64,000 nucleotides of DNA from Saccharopolyspora indica (GTDB lineage Bacteria; Actinomycetota; Actinomycetes; Mycobacteriales; Pseudonocardiaceae). Shown here piece after piece: positions 15,926 through 24,748 of this stretch (its first letter is position 1; the number at the start of each line of letters is the position of its first letter). The notes under the pieces were generated by a model. It was not told where the DNA came from. It ran no database searches and saw nothing but the letters and a program-made list of their open reading frames with translations. The stretch covers positions 124,001-188,000 of the forward strand of contig NZ_JAQGLB010000005.1 in assembly GCF_027853965.1 (NCBI RefSeq). The letters are read 5' to 3'. The position numbers and the translations under genes were made by a program.

Positions 15926-17497
15926 TCACACCCGCACCAGGTGCTGCGCGCCGGGGACGGCGGCGACCAGACCGCGCGTGTAGTCGGCCGACGGGTTGCG
16001 CAGGACCTGGTGGGTCGGCCCCTGCTCGGCGACCCGGCCGCCGCGCAGCACCACCACGCGGTGCGTGAGGTTGTCGGCCACGGCCAGGTCGTGGGTGATG
16101 AACAGGCAGGCGAAGCCCAGCTCGGCCTGCAGCTGCCGGAGCAGGTCCAGGACCGCGGCCTGGACCGAGACGTCCAGCGCGCTCGTGGGTTCGTCGGCGA
16201 TGAGCAGCTGCGGTCGCAGCGCCAGGGCGCGGGCCAGGCCGACGCGCTGGCGCTGCCCGCCGGAGAGCTCGTGCGGCCGCCGGTCGGCGACCGCGGCCGG
16301 CAGCTGCACCGCGTCGAGCAGCTCCGCCACCCTGCTCCGGGTTTCCGGCCCGGTCGCGGCCCGGTGCACCAGCAGCGGTTCGGCGATGCAGTCCCGCACC
16401 GCCCACCTCGGGTCCAGCGACGCCGCCGCGCCTTGGAAGACGAATCCGATGCGGCGGCGCAGCTGCCGGCGCCGGGCCGGTGACAACGCCGCCGGATCGT
16501 CGCCCAGCACCGACACCGAGCCCGAGCGCGGCACGATCAGACCCGCCGCCACCCGCCCCAGCGTCGACTTGCCCGAGCCGGATTCCCCGACCAGGCCGAG
16601 CACTTCGCCCGCACCGATCCGCAGGCTCACCCCGTCCACGGCGCGGAAGCCGCCGTAGTCGACCACCACGTCCGCCAGCTCCAGGCCCGCCCGGTCCGCA
16701 TCGGCGGCCGGTGCGGGTTCGCCCCCGAACCTCGGCACGGCGGCCAGCAGCTGCCGGGTGTAGGCGTGCGCCGGGCGGGAGAACAGCTCGCCGGCCGGTG
16801 CGGATTCCACGACCTCGCCGCCGCGCAGCACCACGACCCGGTCGGCGATCTCCGACACCACGCCCATGTTGTGCGTGATCAGCACGATCGACGTGCCCCG
16901 CTCGTCGCGGAGGCGGCGCAGCAGGGCCAGGATCTCGGCCTGCACCGTCACGTCCAGCGCCGTGGTCGGCTCGTCGGCGATGAGCACCCGCGGGTCGTTG
17001 GCCAGCGCCATCGCGATCACCACGCGCTGCTGCTGGCCGCCGGAGAGCTGGTGCGGGTACTGCCGCAGGCGCCGCCGCGGTTCGGGGATGCCCACCGCGG
17101 TCAGCAGCTCGACCGCCTCGGCCCTGGCCTGCTTCCGGCTGAGCGCGCGGTGCGCCCGGAGCACCTCCGCGAGCTGCCAGCCGATGCTGAACACCGGGTT
17201 GAGCGCCGACGACGGATCCTGGAAGACCATCGCGATGCCGGTGCCGCGGACCTGCTGCCAGCGCTGCCGGTCGGCCCCGAGCAGCTCCTGGCCGTCCAGC
17301 CGGATGCTGCCCGAGACCTCCGCCGAAGGCGGCAGCAGGCCCAGCGCGGCGCGGGCGCTGACCGACTTGCCCGAGCCGGACTCGCCGACGACCGCGACGA
17401 TCTCCCCGGCCGCCACCTCGAAGCCCACCTCGTGCACCACCGGCCCGGCGGCGAAGCCGACCGTCAGCCCGTCGAACGCCAGCACCGGACTCGCCAT
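15926..17497 (-). CDS. Fused DppD-DppF type ABC transporter ATPase
   Basis: A 523-residue protein with two complete nucleotide-binding domains. The first has GESGSGKS, an LSGGQQQRVVIAMAL signature and VLIADEPTTALD. The second has GESGSGKST, LSGGQRQRVGLARAL and LLIADEPTSALD. It energises the DppB/DppC permeases encoded upstream in the same operon. The ATG at 17495-17497 sits 6 nt after GAGGAG; a GTG one codon earlier is too close to the site. In this operon the cargo is probably a sulfated or sulfur-bearing organic compound rather than a peptide, judged by the sulfatase and leader peptide. Confidence 0.9.
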   Translation of the reverse strand: MASPVLAFDGLTVGFAAGPVVHEVGFEVAAGEIVAVVGESGSGKSVSARAALGLLPPSAEVSGSIRLDGQELLGADRQRWQQVRGTGIAMVFQDPSSALNPVFSIGWQLAEVLRAHRALSRKQARAEAVELLTAVGIPEPRRRLRQYPHQLSGGQQQRVVIAMALANDPRVLIADEPTTALDVTVQAEILALLRRLRDERGTSIVLITHNMGVVSEIADRVVVLRGGEVVESAPAGELFSRPAHAYTRQLLAAVPRFGGEPAPAADADRAGLELADVVVDYGGFRAVDGVSLRIGAGEVLGLVGESGSGKSTLGRVAAGLIVPRSGSVSVLGDDPAALSPARRRQLRRRIGFVFQGAAASLDPRWAVRDCIAEPLLVHRAATGPETRSRVAELLDAVQLPAAVADRRPHELSGGQRQRVGLARALALRPQLLIADEPTSALDVSVQAAVLDLLRQLQAELGFACLFITHDLAVADNLTHRVVVLRGGRVAEQGPTHQVLRNPSADYTRGLVAAVPGAQHLVRV

Positions 17498-17533
17498 CAC
17501 GATCTCCTCAAACCCGTTGTGCGGAATGGTGTT

Positions 17534-19843
17534 TCACTCGTAGAAGCGCTGAGCTTCAGCCCACAGGCGCGCGATCAGCTGGGGGTCGTAGTCGGCCTGG
17601 CGGCCGGGTTCGTAGCGGACCTTCACCAGCTGCCCGGTGTAGGGGAAGCGGCCCTCGCGGCTGTGCAGGTCCCAGTCGACCGGTCCGCCGCGGTCCGCGC
17701 CGATGCTGATGCCGGTGAACGGCGCCATGCCCAGCAGCTGCGGAACCGGCGCGAGTTCGGCGCGCTTCTCCCCGACCTGCAGCGCCAAGCGCCACCGGAA
17801 TTCCGGCAGGGCTTCGGCCACCAGCTGAACGGCGACCGCGCCGGTGCCGACCGGGACGGGATCGCTGCGGTGGATCCGGCCGTAGGCGTTGTAGACCAGC
17901 TGCGCGGAACCGTCGTCGATGTGCACCAGGTAGCCGCCGCCCTGGTCGCCGTGGGCGAACAGGACGCCTCGGTCGTCCGCCGTGTGCTGGAGGTCGGCGG
18001 TGGCGGTGAAGTCGCGGAACTGCACCAGCCGGGCCGAGCGGTAGCGCTCCAGCGTCGGAGTGCCCGGGAACAGCGACACCGGCCGCTGGAACCGCTCCTC
18101 GTCGGGTCGCCGCAGCTGGGCGGCGGGACTGCCGTCGTTGAGCGGGAACACGCCGTTGCGCCAGGCCGCGCGTTCCCACTCGGCCGCGAGCTCGGCCAGC
18201 TTCGCCGGGTTCTCCGCGGCCACGTCGCGGGTTTCGGTCGGGTCGGCGTCCAGGTGGTAGAGCTCCCACTCGGCGTCGGTGAACTCGGTGCCGCGGCGGT
18301 GGCGGGTCACGATCTTCCAGCCGTCGGCGTAGTAGCCGCGGTTGCCGCCGGTCTCGGTGTACTGCCGGGTGTGCCTGCTCGGCAGGTCCGGGCTGCGCAG
18401 GACGTCCACCGCGCTCACCCCGTCGAGCTCGGCCGCCGGGACTCCGTGGCGCTCGGTCAGGCCCGGCACCCCGGCCAGCTCCAGCAGCGTCGGCGCCACG
18501 TCGGTGACGTAGACGTACTGGTGCCGCAGCCCGCCCGTGCTCAGCCCGGCTGGCCAGTGCAGCAGGAACGCGGTGCGCACCCCGCCCGCGAAGGTGTCGA
18601 ACTTGTACAGCCGGAACGGGGTGTTCGACGCCTGCGCCCAGCCGCTCGGGTAGTGCACCGTGGTCTGCGGCCCGCCGATCAGCTCCGGGTCGCGGGGCAC
18701 GTCGCGCTCCCACTCCGCGGGCAGCCCGGGGACGTGCGCGAACTGGCTGAAGTAGCTGCGGGTGCCTTCCTCACCGCCCTCGGCGGTGGCGCCGTTGTCC
18801 GAGGTGAAGGCGATGATGGTGTTGTCCAGCTCGCCGTGGCGGGCCAGCGCGTCCAGCAGCCTGCCGAGGCTCTGGTCGACGCTGTCCACTGCTGCGGCGT
18901 AGACCTCCATGTAGCGCGCGTAGAGCTCCTGCTGCTCGGCGCTGAGCTCGTCCCACGGCGGGACGCTGCGGCCCGGTTCGCTGTTGCGCGGCGGCAGCGC
19001 GGTGCCTTCGGGGAACAGCCCGGCGGCGAGCTGGCGGTCGAAGCGCTGTTCGCGGATCGCGTCCCAGCCCGCGCGGTAGCGGCCCCGGTACTTCGCCAGG
19101 TCCGGTTCCCCGGCCGCGATCGGGCCGTGCACCGCGTGGTGTGCGAAGTAGAGGAAGAACGGCTTGTCGGCATCGTTGGCGCGCAGCGTGTCGATCATGC
19201 CGATCGCGCGGTCGGTGAGGTCGTCGGTCAGGAAGTAGTCCGCCGGCTGATCGCCGATGTCGTAGGGGCTGTTGTCCCACACCAGGCGGTGCGGGTGGTG
19301 CATGTTGGTCAGGCCCTCCAGGCTGCCGAAGTAGCGGTCGAAACCGCGTTGCAGCGGCCAGGAGGAGCGGTCGGCCGCGTCGTGGCTGAGCGCGTCCCTG
19401 GTCAGGTGCCACTTGCCGACCGCGAAGGTGGCGTAGCCCGCGGCGCGCAGCGATTCGGCCAGGGTGGGCGCGTGGTCGGGCAGTTCGAAGGCGTGCGAGG
19501 GGAAGCCCGGATCGGAGTTGGCCGGGACCGCGAAGCCCGCGCGGTGCGGGTTGAGCCCGGTCAGCAGCGCCGCTCGGGAGGGCGAGCACAGCGGCGTGGT
19601 GTGGTAGTTGGTCAGCTGGACGCCGGAAGCCGCCAGCCGGTCCAGGTTCGGGGTGTCCACTTCGGACCCGTACGGGCCGGTGTCGCTGTAGCCGAGGTCG
19701 TCGACCACGATCAGCACCACGTTGGGCGCACCGCGGTCCGCGCCGGGCTTCGGCGGCCACCACGGCTTCGATCCGGCGAAGGTGCGGCCGACCGCGCCGC
19801 CGAACCCCTCGTAGCCGCGGGCGTCGTCGGGAATGCTCACCAC
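17534..19843 (-). CDS. Formylglycine-dependent type I sulfatase (arylsulfatase family)
   Basis: A 769-residue sulfatase that should hydrolyse sulfate esters to free sulfate. The modification motif CSPSRAALLTG places the formylglycine precursor at Cys86, with the required CxPxR pattern. Asp48-Asp49 (LIVVDDLGYSD) and further motifs (FAVGKWHL, FTSDNGA) provide metal ligands and active-site residues. No signal peptide is visible, which implies a cytoplasmic enzyme fed by the ABC importer. Length agrees with large actinobacterial arylsulfatases. GTG 19841-19843 overlaps the dppC stop by 7 nt. It needs a formylglycine-generating enzyme encoded elsewhere. Confidence 0.9.
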   Translation of the reverse strand: MVSIPDDARGYEGFGGAVGRTFAGSKPWWPPKPGADRGAPNVVLIVVDDLGYSDTGPYGSEVDTPNLDRLAASGVQLTNYHTTPLCSPSRAALLTGLNPHRAGFAVPANSDPGFPSHAFELPDHAPTLAESLRAAGYATFAVGKWHLTRDALSHDAADRSSWPLQRGFDRYFGSLEGLTNMHHPHRLVWDNSPYDIGDQPADYFLTDDLTDRAIGMIDTLRANDADKPFFLYFAHHAVHGPIAAGEPDLAKYRGRYRAGWDAIREQRFDRQLAAGLFPEGTALPPRNSEPGRSVPPWDELSAEQQELYARYMEVYAAAVDSVDQSLGRLLDALARHGELDNTIIAFTSDNGATAEGGEEGTRSYFSQFAHVPGLPAEWERDVPRDPELIGGPQTTVHYPSGWAQASNTPFRLYKFDTFAGGVRTAFLLHWPAGLSTGGLRHQYVYVTDVAPTLLELAGVPGLTERHGVPAAELDGVSAVDVLRSPDLPSRHTRQYTETGGNRGYYADGWKIVTRHRRGTEFTDAEWELYHLDADPTETRDVAAENPAKLAELAAEWERAAWRNGVFPLNDGSPAAQLRRPDEERFQRPVSLFPGTPTLERYRSARLVQFRDFTATADLQHTADDRGVLFAHGDQGGGYLVHIDDGSAQLVYNAYGRIHRSDPVPVGTGAVAVQLVAEALPEFRWRLALQVGEKRAELAPVPQLLGMAPFTGISIGADRGGPVDWDLHSREGRFPYTGQLVKVRYEPGRQADYDPQLIARLWAEAQRFYE

Positions 19844-20655
19844 GTCGTCTCCCCTGTCCTCGTGGCCGCGCTCGCGGCCTGTGCGATGAGCTGGAAGCCG
19901 AGCACCAGCGCGGCGATGACCAGCAGCGGCCCGATGGCGTAGGCCGGGTTGGCGTCCAGGTAGTTCAGCGAGCCGTTGAGGGTGCTGCCCAGCGACGGCT
20001 CGGGCGGTCGCACGCCGAGCCCGAGGAAGCTCATCGCGCCCTCCAGGAACACCGCGATCGACATCGACAACGCGGTCTGCACGATCAGCGGGCCCGCCGA
20101 GTTCGGCACCACGTGGGTGCGCAGGACGCGGCCGCGGCGGGCGCCGATCACCTGCGCCGCGGTGACGAACTCCAGCTCCCGCACCCGCAGCACCTCGCTG
20201 CGCACCAGCCGGGCGAAGACCGGGATCTCCACCACCACGACCACGGTGAAGATCGTGCTCAGGCCAGGCCCGAGCACGGCGGTCAGCGCGATGGCCAGGA
20301 TCAGGTTCGGGAACGCCAGCAGCACGTCCAGCGCCCGCTGCACCACGACGTCGAGCGCCTGGTGCGCGGTGGCGGCGACGCCGACCGCGATGCCGGTCAG
20401 CGCGCCCAGCGGCACCGCCGCGAAGCTGATCAGCAGGTCCACCCGGATGCCGTGCAGCACCCGGGAGAGCACGTCCCGGTTCAGCTCGTCGGTGCCGAAC
20501 CAGTGCGCCGCGCCCGGCCCGAGCAGGTTCGCGCCCTCGGTCTGGGTTTCCGGCGCGTACGGGGCGAGCAGCGGTGCGGCGAGCCCGGCGGCGAAGATCA
20601 ACCCGATCACGGCCGCGCCGACCAGGCCGCGGACGGGGATCCGGCGTGCGGTCAT
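19837..20655 (-). CDS. DppC-like ABC permease
   Basis: A 272-residue membrane protein with about six helices and a DppC-type start (LAPLLAPYAPETQTEGANLLG...HWFGTDELNRDVLSRVLHG). The EAA-type coupling loop is present as EFVTAAQVIGARRGRVLRTHVVPN. It pairs with the DppB-like permease, whose stop it overlaps by ATGA (4 nt), and is followed by the sulfatase start in a 7-nt overlap, so the three genes are translationally coupled. Confidence 0.9.
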   Translation of the reverse strand: MTARRIPVRGLVGAAVIGLIFAAGLAAPLLAPYAPETQTEGANLLGPGAAHWFGTDELNRDVLSRVLHGIRVDLLISFAAVPLGALTGIAVGVAATAHQALDVVVQRALDVLLAFPNLILAIALTAVLGPGLSTIFTVVVVVEIPVFARLVRSEVLRVRELEFVTAAQVIGARRGRVLRTHVVPNSAGPLIVQTALSMSIAVFLEGAMSFLGLGVRPPEPSLGSTLNGSLNYLDANPAYAIGPLLVIAALVLGFQLIAQAASAATRTGETTW

Positions 20656-21611
20656 GACGTGCCCCCGAGCCGGATGCGCGGATCCAGGCAGGCGTGCACC
20701 ACGTCGGTCACCAGCTGGACGAGGACGTAGACGGCGACGGAGAGCACCAGCAGCACCTGCACCACCGGGTAGTCGCGCCGGTCGATGCCCTGCTCGATGA
20801 GCATGCCCAGGCCCGGCCAGGAGAACACCGCCTCCACCAGGACCGCGCCGCCCAGCAGGTTTCCGGCCTGAAGCCCCAGCACGGTCACCGCACCGGGCAC
20901 GGCGTTGCGCAGCGCGTGCCGGAACACGATCCGGCGGCGCGGGATCCCGGCCGCGGCCGCGGTCGTCGGGTAGTCGCGGGCGAGTTCGCCGCGCAGCGCT
21001 TCGGCGAAGAAGCGGGTGAGCACCGCGGCCACCGGGAGCGCCAGGCAGGTCGCGGGCAGCACCAGGTGCTGGGCGGTGATGTCGAGGCGGTCGGCGAGCC
21101 CGTCCGGCGGCACTCCGCCCGCCGGCAGCAGCCGGACCGCCACGCCGAACACCAGCACCAGCAGCACGCCGGTGACGTACGGCGGCAGCGCGATGGCGGC
21201 CGTGGTGAAGCCGGTCAGCGCCCGGTCCGCCCAGCCGCCGCGGGTCACCGCCCACAGTGGACCGAGCGCGGCCGCGCACAGCACCGCCAGCACGAGCGCG
21301 GTGACGGCCAGCACGGCGGTGTTGGCCGCACCGTCGGCGAGCAGATCGCCGATCTCACCGCCGATCAGGTAGGAACTGCCGAGGTCGCCGGAGAGCAGCC
21401 CGGTCAGCCAGTGCAGGTACTGCAGGTGCAGCGGCCGGTCGAGGCCCAGCTCGCGGCGGATCGCGGCGATCGCCTCCGGCGTGGCGTCCGAGCCCGCCAG
21501 GATCGAGGCCGGGTCACCGGGGATCAACCGGATCACCATGAACACCAGCACCGAGGCCAGCAGCAGCACGAGCAGCGCCGATGGCACCCGGCGCAGCAGG
21601 TAGCCCGTCAT
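20652..21611 (-). CDS. DppB-like ABC permease
   Basis: A 319-residue membrane protein beginning MTGYLLRRVPSALLVLLLAS and IRLIPGDPA, the DppB/OppB hallmark. A binding-protein-dependent transport domain follows, with the EAA loop LRGELARDYPTTAAAAGIPR. The ATG at 21609-21611 lies 5 nt after AAAGGAGG; an upstream GTG overlaps that site. It sits 19 bp downstream of the solute-binding protein gene in the same operon. Confidence 0.9.
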   Translation of the reverse strand: MTGYLLRRVPSALLVLLLASVLVFMVIRLIPGDPASILAGSDATPEAIAAIRRELGLDRPLHLQYLHWLTGLLSGDLGSSYLIGGEIGDLLADGAANTAVLAVTALVLAVLCAAALGPLWAVTRGGWADRALTGFTTAAIALPPYVTGVLLVLVFGVAVRLLPAGGVPPDGLADRLDITAQHLVLPATCLALPVAAVLTRFFAEALRGELARDYPTTAAAAGIPRRRIVFRHALRNAVPGAVTVLGLQAGNLLGGAVLVEAVFSWPGLGMLIEQGIDRRDYPVVQVLLVLSVAVYVLVQLVTDVVHACLDPRIRLGGTS

Positions 21612-21630
21612 GGGCACCTCCTTTCGCGGA

Positions 21631-23184
21631 TCAGGCCAGGAAGGCTTCGGAGAGGTCGAGCTCGCGGCGGCGGCTGTAGCCGATGCCCTGCAGCGCGGGC
21701 GAGTGCGCCCAGCGCTGCCGGTACACGCCGATCTCGATCAGGAACAGTTCGTCGAGCAGCTGGTCGGACAGCGCGGCGTGCGCGGTCGCCGGATCACCGC
21801 TGAGCTGCCAGGCCGCGTCGGCGGCGCTGGTGTAGGCCGGTGAGGTGAAGTGCGATGCGTTCTTGCGCGCGTTGAACGGGTAGGCGCTGACGGTCAGCGT
21901 CGAAGGAGTCAGCTGCGCCCAGGAGTGCGTGGTCACCCACAGGCCGCGGAAGCCCCCGGCGATCAGCTGCTGGGTGAACTGCGCCCGGTCCAGCGGTTCG
22001 AGCCGCACCTCGATGCCGACCTCGGCGAGGTTGTTCTGCACGATCTGCGCCACGGCCGCCAACGACGGGTCCTTCGCCGCGTAGACCAGTGGCAGCACCG
22101 GCACCGGGCCGTGCTGGGCCACCAGCGAACGCGCCCGCGGCACGTCCCGCGCGTAGCGCCCCGCGCGCACCTCGTCGTAGGCCGGGCTGTCCTTCGGCCA
22201 CGGCAGCGACGACGCGTGGCCCGCGCCGCGGAACACCTCGGTGATGATCCGGTCCCGGTCCAGCGCGTGCGCGATCGCCCGCCGGATGCGCACGTCGTCC
22301 AGCGGCGGTGTCGTCACGTTCGTGCCGACGTAGGCCTGCAGCTCGGCCCCGGTGAGCGTGATCGCCCGCGCGGCGCCGAGGCGCACCGCGGACTCCACGT
22401 CGCGGTGGCCGAGGGTGTCGGCGAAGTGCACCTGCCCCGACTTCAGCGCCGACAGCAGGGAGGACTTCTCCGGGATGATCCGCGCCCGCACCTCGTCCAG
22501 GTAGGGCCTGCCGGGCACGAAGTAGTCGGGATTGCGGGTGAACCGCAGCTCGGTGTTGGGCCGCCACCGCTCGAACCGGAACGGGCCGGTGCCCACGAAC
22601 CGCGTGCCCGCGCGCAGGTCGACGACCGATTCGGAGTCGATGACCGGCACCGTGTCCAGCAGGTCGAAGATGTTGCTCAGCGGGTGGGCGAAGCGCAGCA
22701 CCACCTCGTGCGGACCGATCACCTCGATGCCGGTGATCGCGGCCGCGGTGCTGCGCAGCTGCCCGTTCCACTGCGGATCGGCGTAGGAGCGCAGCGAGAA
22801 CTCGACGTCGGCGGCGGTGAACTCCCGTCCGCTGTGGAATCGGACGCCCTCGCGCAGGCGCAGCGCGAGCGCCCGGCCGTCCGGCTCGAAGGCCCAGGAG
22901 GTGGCCAGCGACGGCCGCGGCTCCAGGCCCGACGGGCCGTAGCGGACCAGCCGGTCGAAGACCAGGCCGATCATCGTGGTGATCGCCGGGCCGGTGTTGG
23001 TGAACAGGTTCTTGGGCACCAGGTCGGCGAGCAGGCCCAGTTCGGCGGTGCCGCCGGGCTTCGGCGGGCCGGCGGGAACCGCGCGCTCCTGCCGGGCCAC
23101 GGCCGACTCGCAGCCGGTGGCCAGCAGTGCGGCGCCGATGCCGAGCCCGCGCAGCAGGCCGCGACGGCCGATGGGATGGGTCAT
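21631..23184 (-). CDS. Family 5 extracellular solute-binding lipoprotein
   Basis: A 517-residue SBP_bac_5 protein that captures the substrate for the DppBC/DF importer. The signal sequence has twin arginines (GRRGLLRG) and a lipobox LLATGC with the lipidated Cys at residue 25. Family segments such as FHSGREFTAADVEFSL and NVTTPPLDDVRIRRAIAHAL are present. The ATG overlaps the ROK gene stop by 4 nt. The ligand is unknown; a sulfate ester or sulfonate is inferred from the operon. Confidence 0.9.
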   Translation of the reverse strand: MTHPIGRRGLLRGLGIGAALLATGCESAVARQERAVPAGPPKPGGTAELGLLADLVPKNLFTNTGPAITTMIGLVFDRLVRYGPSGLEPRPSLATSWAFEPDGRALALRLREGVRFHSGREFTAADVEFSLRSYADPQWNGQLRSTAAAITGIEVIGPHEVVLRFAHPLSNIFDLLDTVPVIDSESVVDLRAGTRFVGTGPFRFERWRPNTELRFTRNPDYFVPGRPYLDEVRARIIPEKSSLLSALKSGQVHFADTLGHRDVESAVRLGAARAITLTGAELQAYVGTNVTTPPLDDVRIRRAIAHALDRDRIITEVFRGAGHASSLPWPKDSPAYDEVRAGRYARDVPRARSLVAQHGPVPVLPLVYAAKDPSLAAVAQIVQNNLAEVGIEVRLEPLDRAQFTQQLIAGGFRGLWVTTHSWAQLTPSTLTVSAYPFNARKNASHFTSPAYTSAADAAWQLSGDPATAHAALSDQLLDELFLIEIGVYRQRWAHSPALQGIGYSRRRELDLSEAFLA

Positions 23185-24365
23185 GATTTCCTTCGGGCAG
23201 CGGTGAACAGGGCGAACGGCCGGTCGTAGAGGTGCGCGAGGACGCTGGTGCAGGCCGCGACGGCCTGCACGTCGGCGCCGAACCGGGTGACCTGCGGTGG
23301 CGGTGCGCCGGGCAGCGCGGTGTGGTCGGCGAAGCTGTGCCGCAGCTCGTCGAGCTGGTCCGGCGCATCGGTGATCGCCTGGCCGCCGAGCACCACCACG
23401 TCCGGATCGACGACGTCGCGCACTGCCGCCACCGCGCGGCCCAGCGCACGGGCCCGGGCGACGAGGATCCGCACCGCGCCGGGATCACCGGCGGCCGCGG
23501 CGGCGTGCAGCAGGTGGATGTCCGGGCGCTCGATCACCCCGTCGGCGACGGCTTCGCGCAGGACGGACTGCTCGGACACCGAGGCCTCCAGGCACCCGGT
23601 CCGCCCGCAGGGACAGCGCACGTCGGTGCCGACCGCGAGGTGCGCGATGTCGCTGCCTCGCCCGGGCCCGCGGTGCAGCCTGCCACCGGACACCAGCGCC
23701 ACGCCCACCACCTGGCGCGCGTAGCAGTACAGCAGGCTCTTCGGGGTCTGGCGCAGCCCGAACAGCAGCTCCGCCGATGCCATCGCGGGCAGGTGCCCGT
23801 CGACGTGCACCGGCCGTCCGGTGGCGGCGGCCAGCAGCTCACCGGCGGGCACCTGGTACCAGCCGAGTCTCTCGTGGTCGACCACACCGCGATCGGGGTC
23901 GACGTGCCCGCCGGTCACCAGGCCGATGCCCACCACGCTGCGCTGCGGGCAGCGGCGCAGGAACACCGCCAGCCGGGAGGCCAGGAAGCCCAGCACGTCC
24001 TCCGGGCCGCCGCCCGGCGTGGGCAGGCGCTCCTCGGCCAGCAGCCTGCCCCGCAGGTCGGACAGCCCGAAGGTGGTGGTGCTGACGCCGACGTGCACGC
24101 CGCACGCGGCCAGCACCGTCGCATCGATGTCCACCGGCACCCGGGGGCGGCCGATGGCACCGGAGTGCGTCAGCTCCGGTGCTTCGCGGACGATCCCGAG
24201 CTCGATGAGCGCCGCCACCTGACGGCTCACCGTCGGCGGGCTCAGCGCCACCCGGCGCTCGATGGCGGCGCGGGACAGCGGACCCGCCTGGCGGATCACG
24301 TCCAGGACGGTGGCGGCGTTGGCTTCGCGCACCCCGCTGGGGCGCGCGGACAGCATGGTCGTCAC
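23181..24365 (-). CDS. ROK family transcriptional regulator
   Basis: A 394-residue protein. An N-terminal winged helix (residues 30-75, [28 protein letters not shown]) precedes a ROK sugar-kinase-like domain with the zinc motif [10 protein letters not shown]. As first gene of the operon it probably senses the imported compound and controls the operon and perhaps the divergent dioxygenase. GTG 24363-24365 has an AAGG site 6 nt upstream; ATG 24354-24356 is an alternative. The gene lies 105 bp downstream of the poly-Cys leader peptide. Confidence 0.88.
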   Translation of the reverse strand: MTTMLSARPSGVREANAATVLDVIRQAGPLSRAAIERRVALSPPTVSRQVAALIELGIVREAPELTHSGAIGRPRVPVDIDATVLAACGVHVGVSTTTFGLSDLRGRLLAEERLPTPGGGPEDVLGFLASRLAVFLRRCPQRSVVGIGLVTGGHVDPDRGVVDHERLGWYQVPAGELLAAATGRPVHVDGHLPAMASAELLFGLRQTPKSLLYCYARQVVGVALVSGGRLHRGPGRGSDIAHLAVGTDVRCPCGRTGCLEASVSEQSVLREAVADGVIERPDIHLLHAAAAAGDPGAVRILVARARALGRAVAAVRDVVDPDVVVLGGQAITDAPDQLDELRHSFADHTALPGAPPPQVTRFGADVQAVAACTSVLAHLYDRPFALFTAARRKS

Positions 24366-24402
24366 GGATTGCCTTGTCCGGTCGGGAGAACAGCGCGCCG
24401 CA

Positions 24403-24427
24403 GCACCCGGCGAACGCGCCGGGGTGC
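24403..24427 (-). promoter_or_regulatory. Stem-loop between poly-Cys leader and ROK gene
   Basis: gcacccggcg pairs with cgccggggtgc through 10 bp with one bulged G and a 4-nt loop. Lying between the leader peptide stop and the ROK start, it is a candidate attenuator or ribosome-site-masking hairpin. Confidence 0.45.
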
Positions 24428-24470
24428 GCGGGTTTGCTTTCGGTGGTGGGAGAAGTCCGGGATCGCGCGA

Positions 24471-24542
24471 TCAACCGCGGCAACAGCACGGCGCGGCGGA
24501 AGCCGGGGTGCCGTGCTGGCGCTGGGTTCGGATCTGCTGCAT
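24471..24542 (-). CDS. Poly-cysteine leader peptide (23 aa), putative cysteine attenuator
   Basis: This ORF encodes [18 protein letters not shown] followed by three consecutive Cys codons, then RG and stop. Leaderless short ORFs with runs of Cys codons are known in mycobacteria as cysteine-responsive attenuators of sulfur operons. Here the ATG is 6 nt after a -10 box, no ribosome binding site exists, and the downstream operon imports and cleaves a sulfated compound. Cysteine shortage should stall the ribosome at the triplet and switch the hairpin at 24403-24427. Function is inferred from this arrangement. Confidence 0.72.
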   Translation of the reverse strand: MQQIRTQRQHGTPASAAPCCCRG

Positions 24543-24548
24543 GGGCCG

Positions 24549-24577
24549 AGAATCCACCGCGCGGCAGGTGGTGTCAA
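24549..24577 (-). promoter_or_regulatory. Promoter of the poly-Cys leader/ROK operon
   Basis: On the minus strand a perfect TTGACA (24572-24577) and GATTCT (24549-24554) are 17 bp apart. Six bases follow before the ATG at 24542, predicting a leaderless start at that ATG. Confidence 0.65.
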
Positions 24578-24633
24578 AGCCTTCCGCGATGCGGGACGCG
24601 ACGGCCGACTTATTTTCAGTCGACCGAAAACCC

Positions 24634-24663
24634 TTGCCGCTTCCGGACAACCGTCCTTAGCGT
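24634..24663 (+). promoter_or_regulatory. Candidate promoter of the TauD-like dioxygenase gene
   Basis: TTGCCG at 24634-24639 and TAGCGT at 24658-24663 are 18 bp apart, giving a start near 24670 and a leader of about 80 nt. The same -10 sequence TAGCGT is used by the leader peptide promoter at 52010. Confidence 0.5.
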
Positions 24664-24748
24664 TCGTCCGAGGTGGATCGACTCCGCCTTCTCCGCGCCG
24701 AAACCATCCGGCAACGCAGCCTTCTTCCTACCTCCCGGGAGGACAACC

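Noticed and set aside
16766..19942. Very long open frame (over 1000 codons) on the plus strand across the ABC and sulfatase genes
   Set aside because: It is antisense to well-supported genes and encodes His/Arg/Gln-rich low-complexity sequence typical of high-GC shadow frames.
24541..24660. Plus-strand 39-codon frame starting [11 protein letters not shown] before the dioxygenase gene
   Set aside because: No ribosome binding site or Cys codons, and it overlaps the opposite-strand promoter and leader peptide; probably chance.
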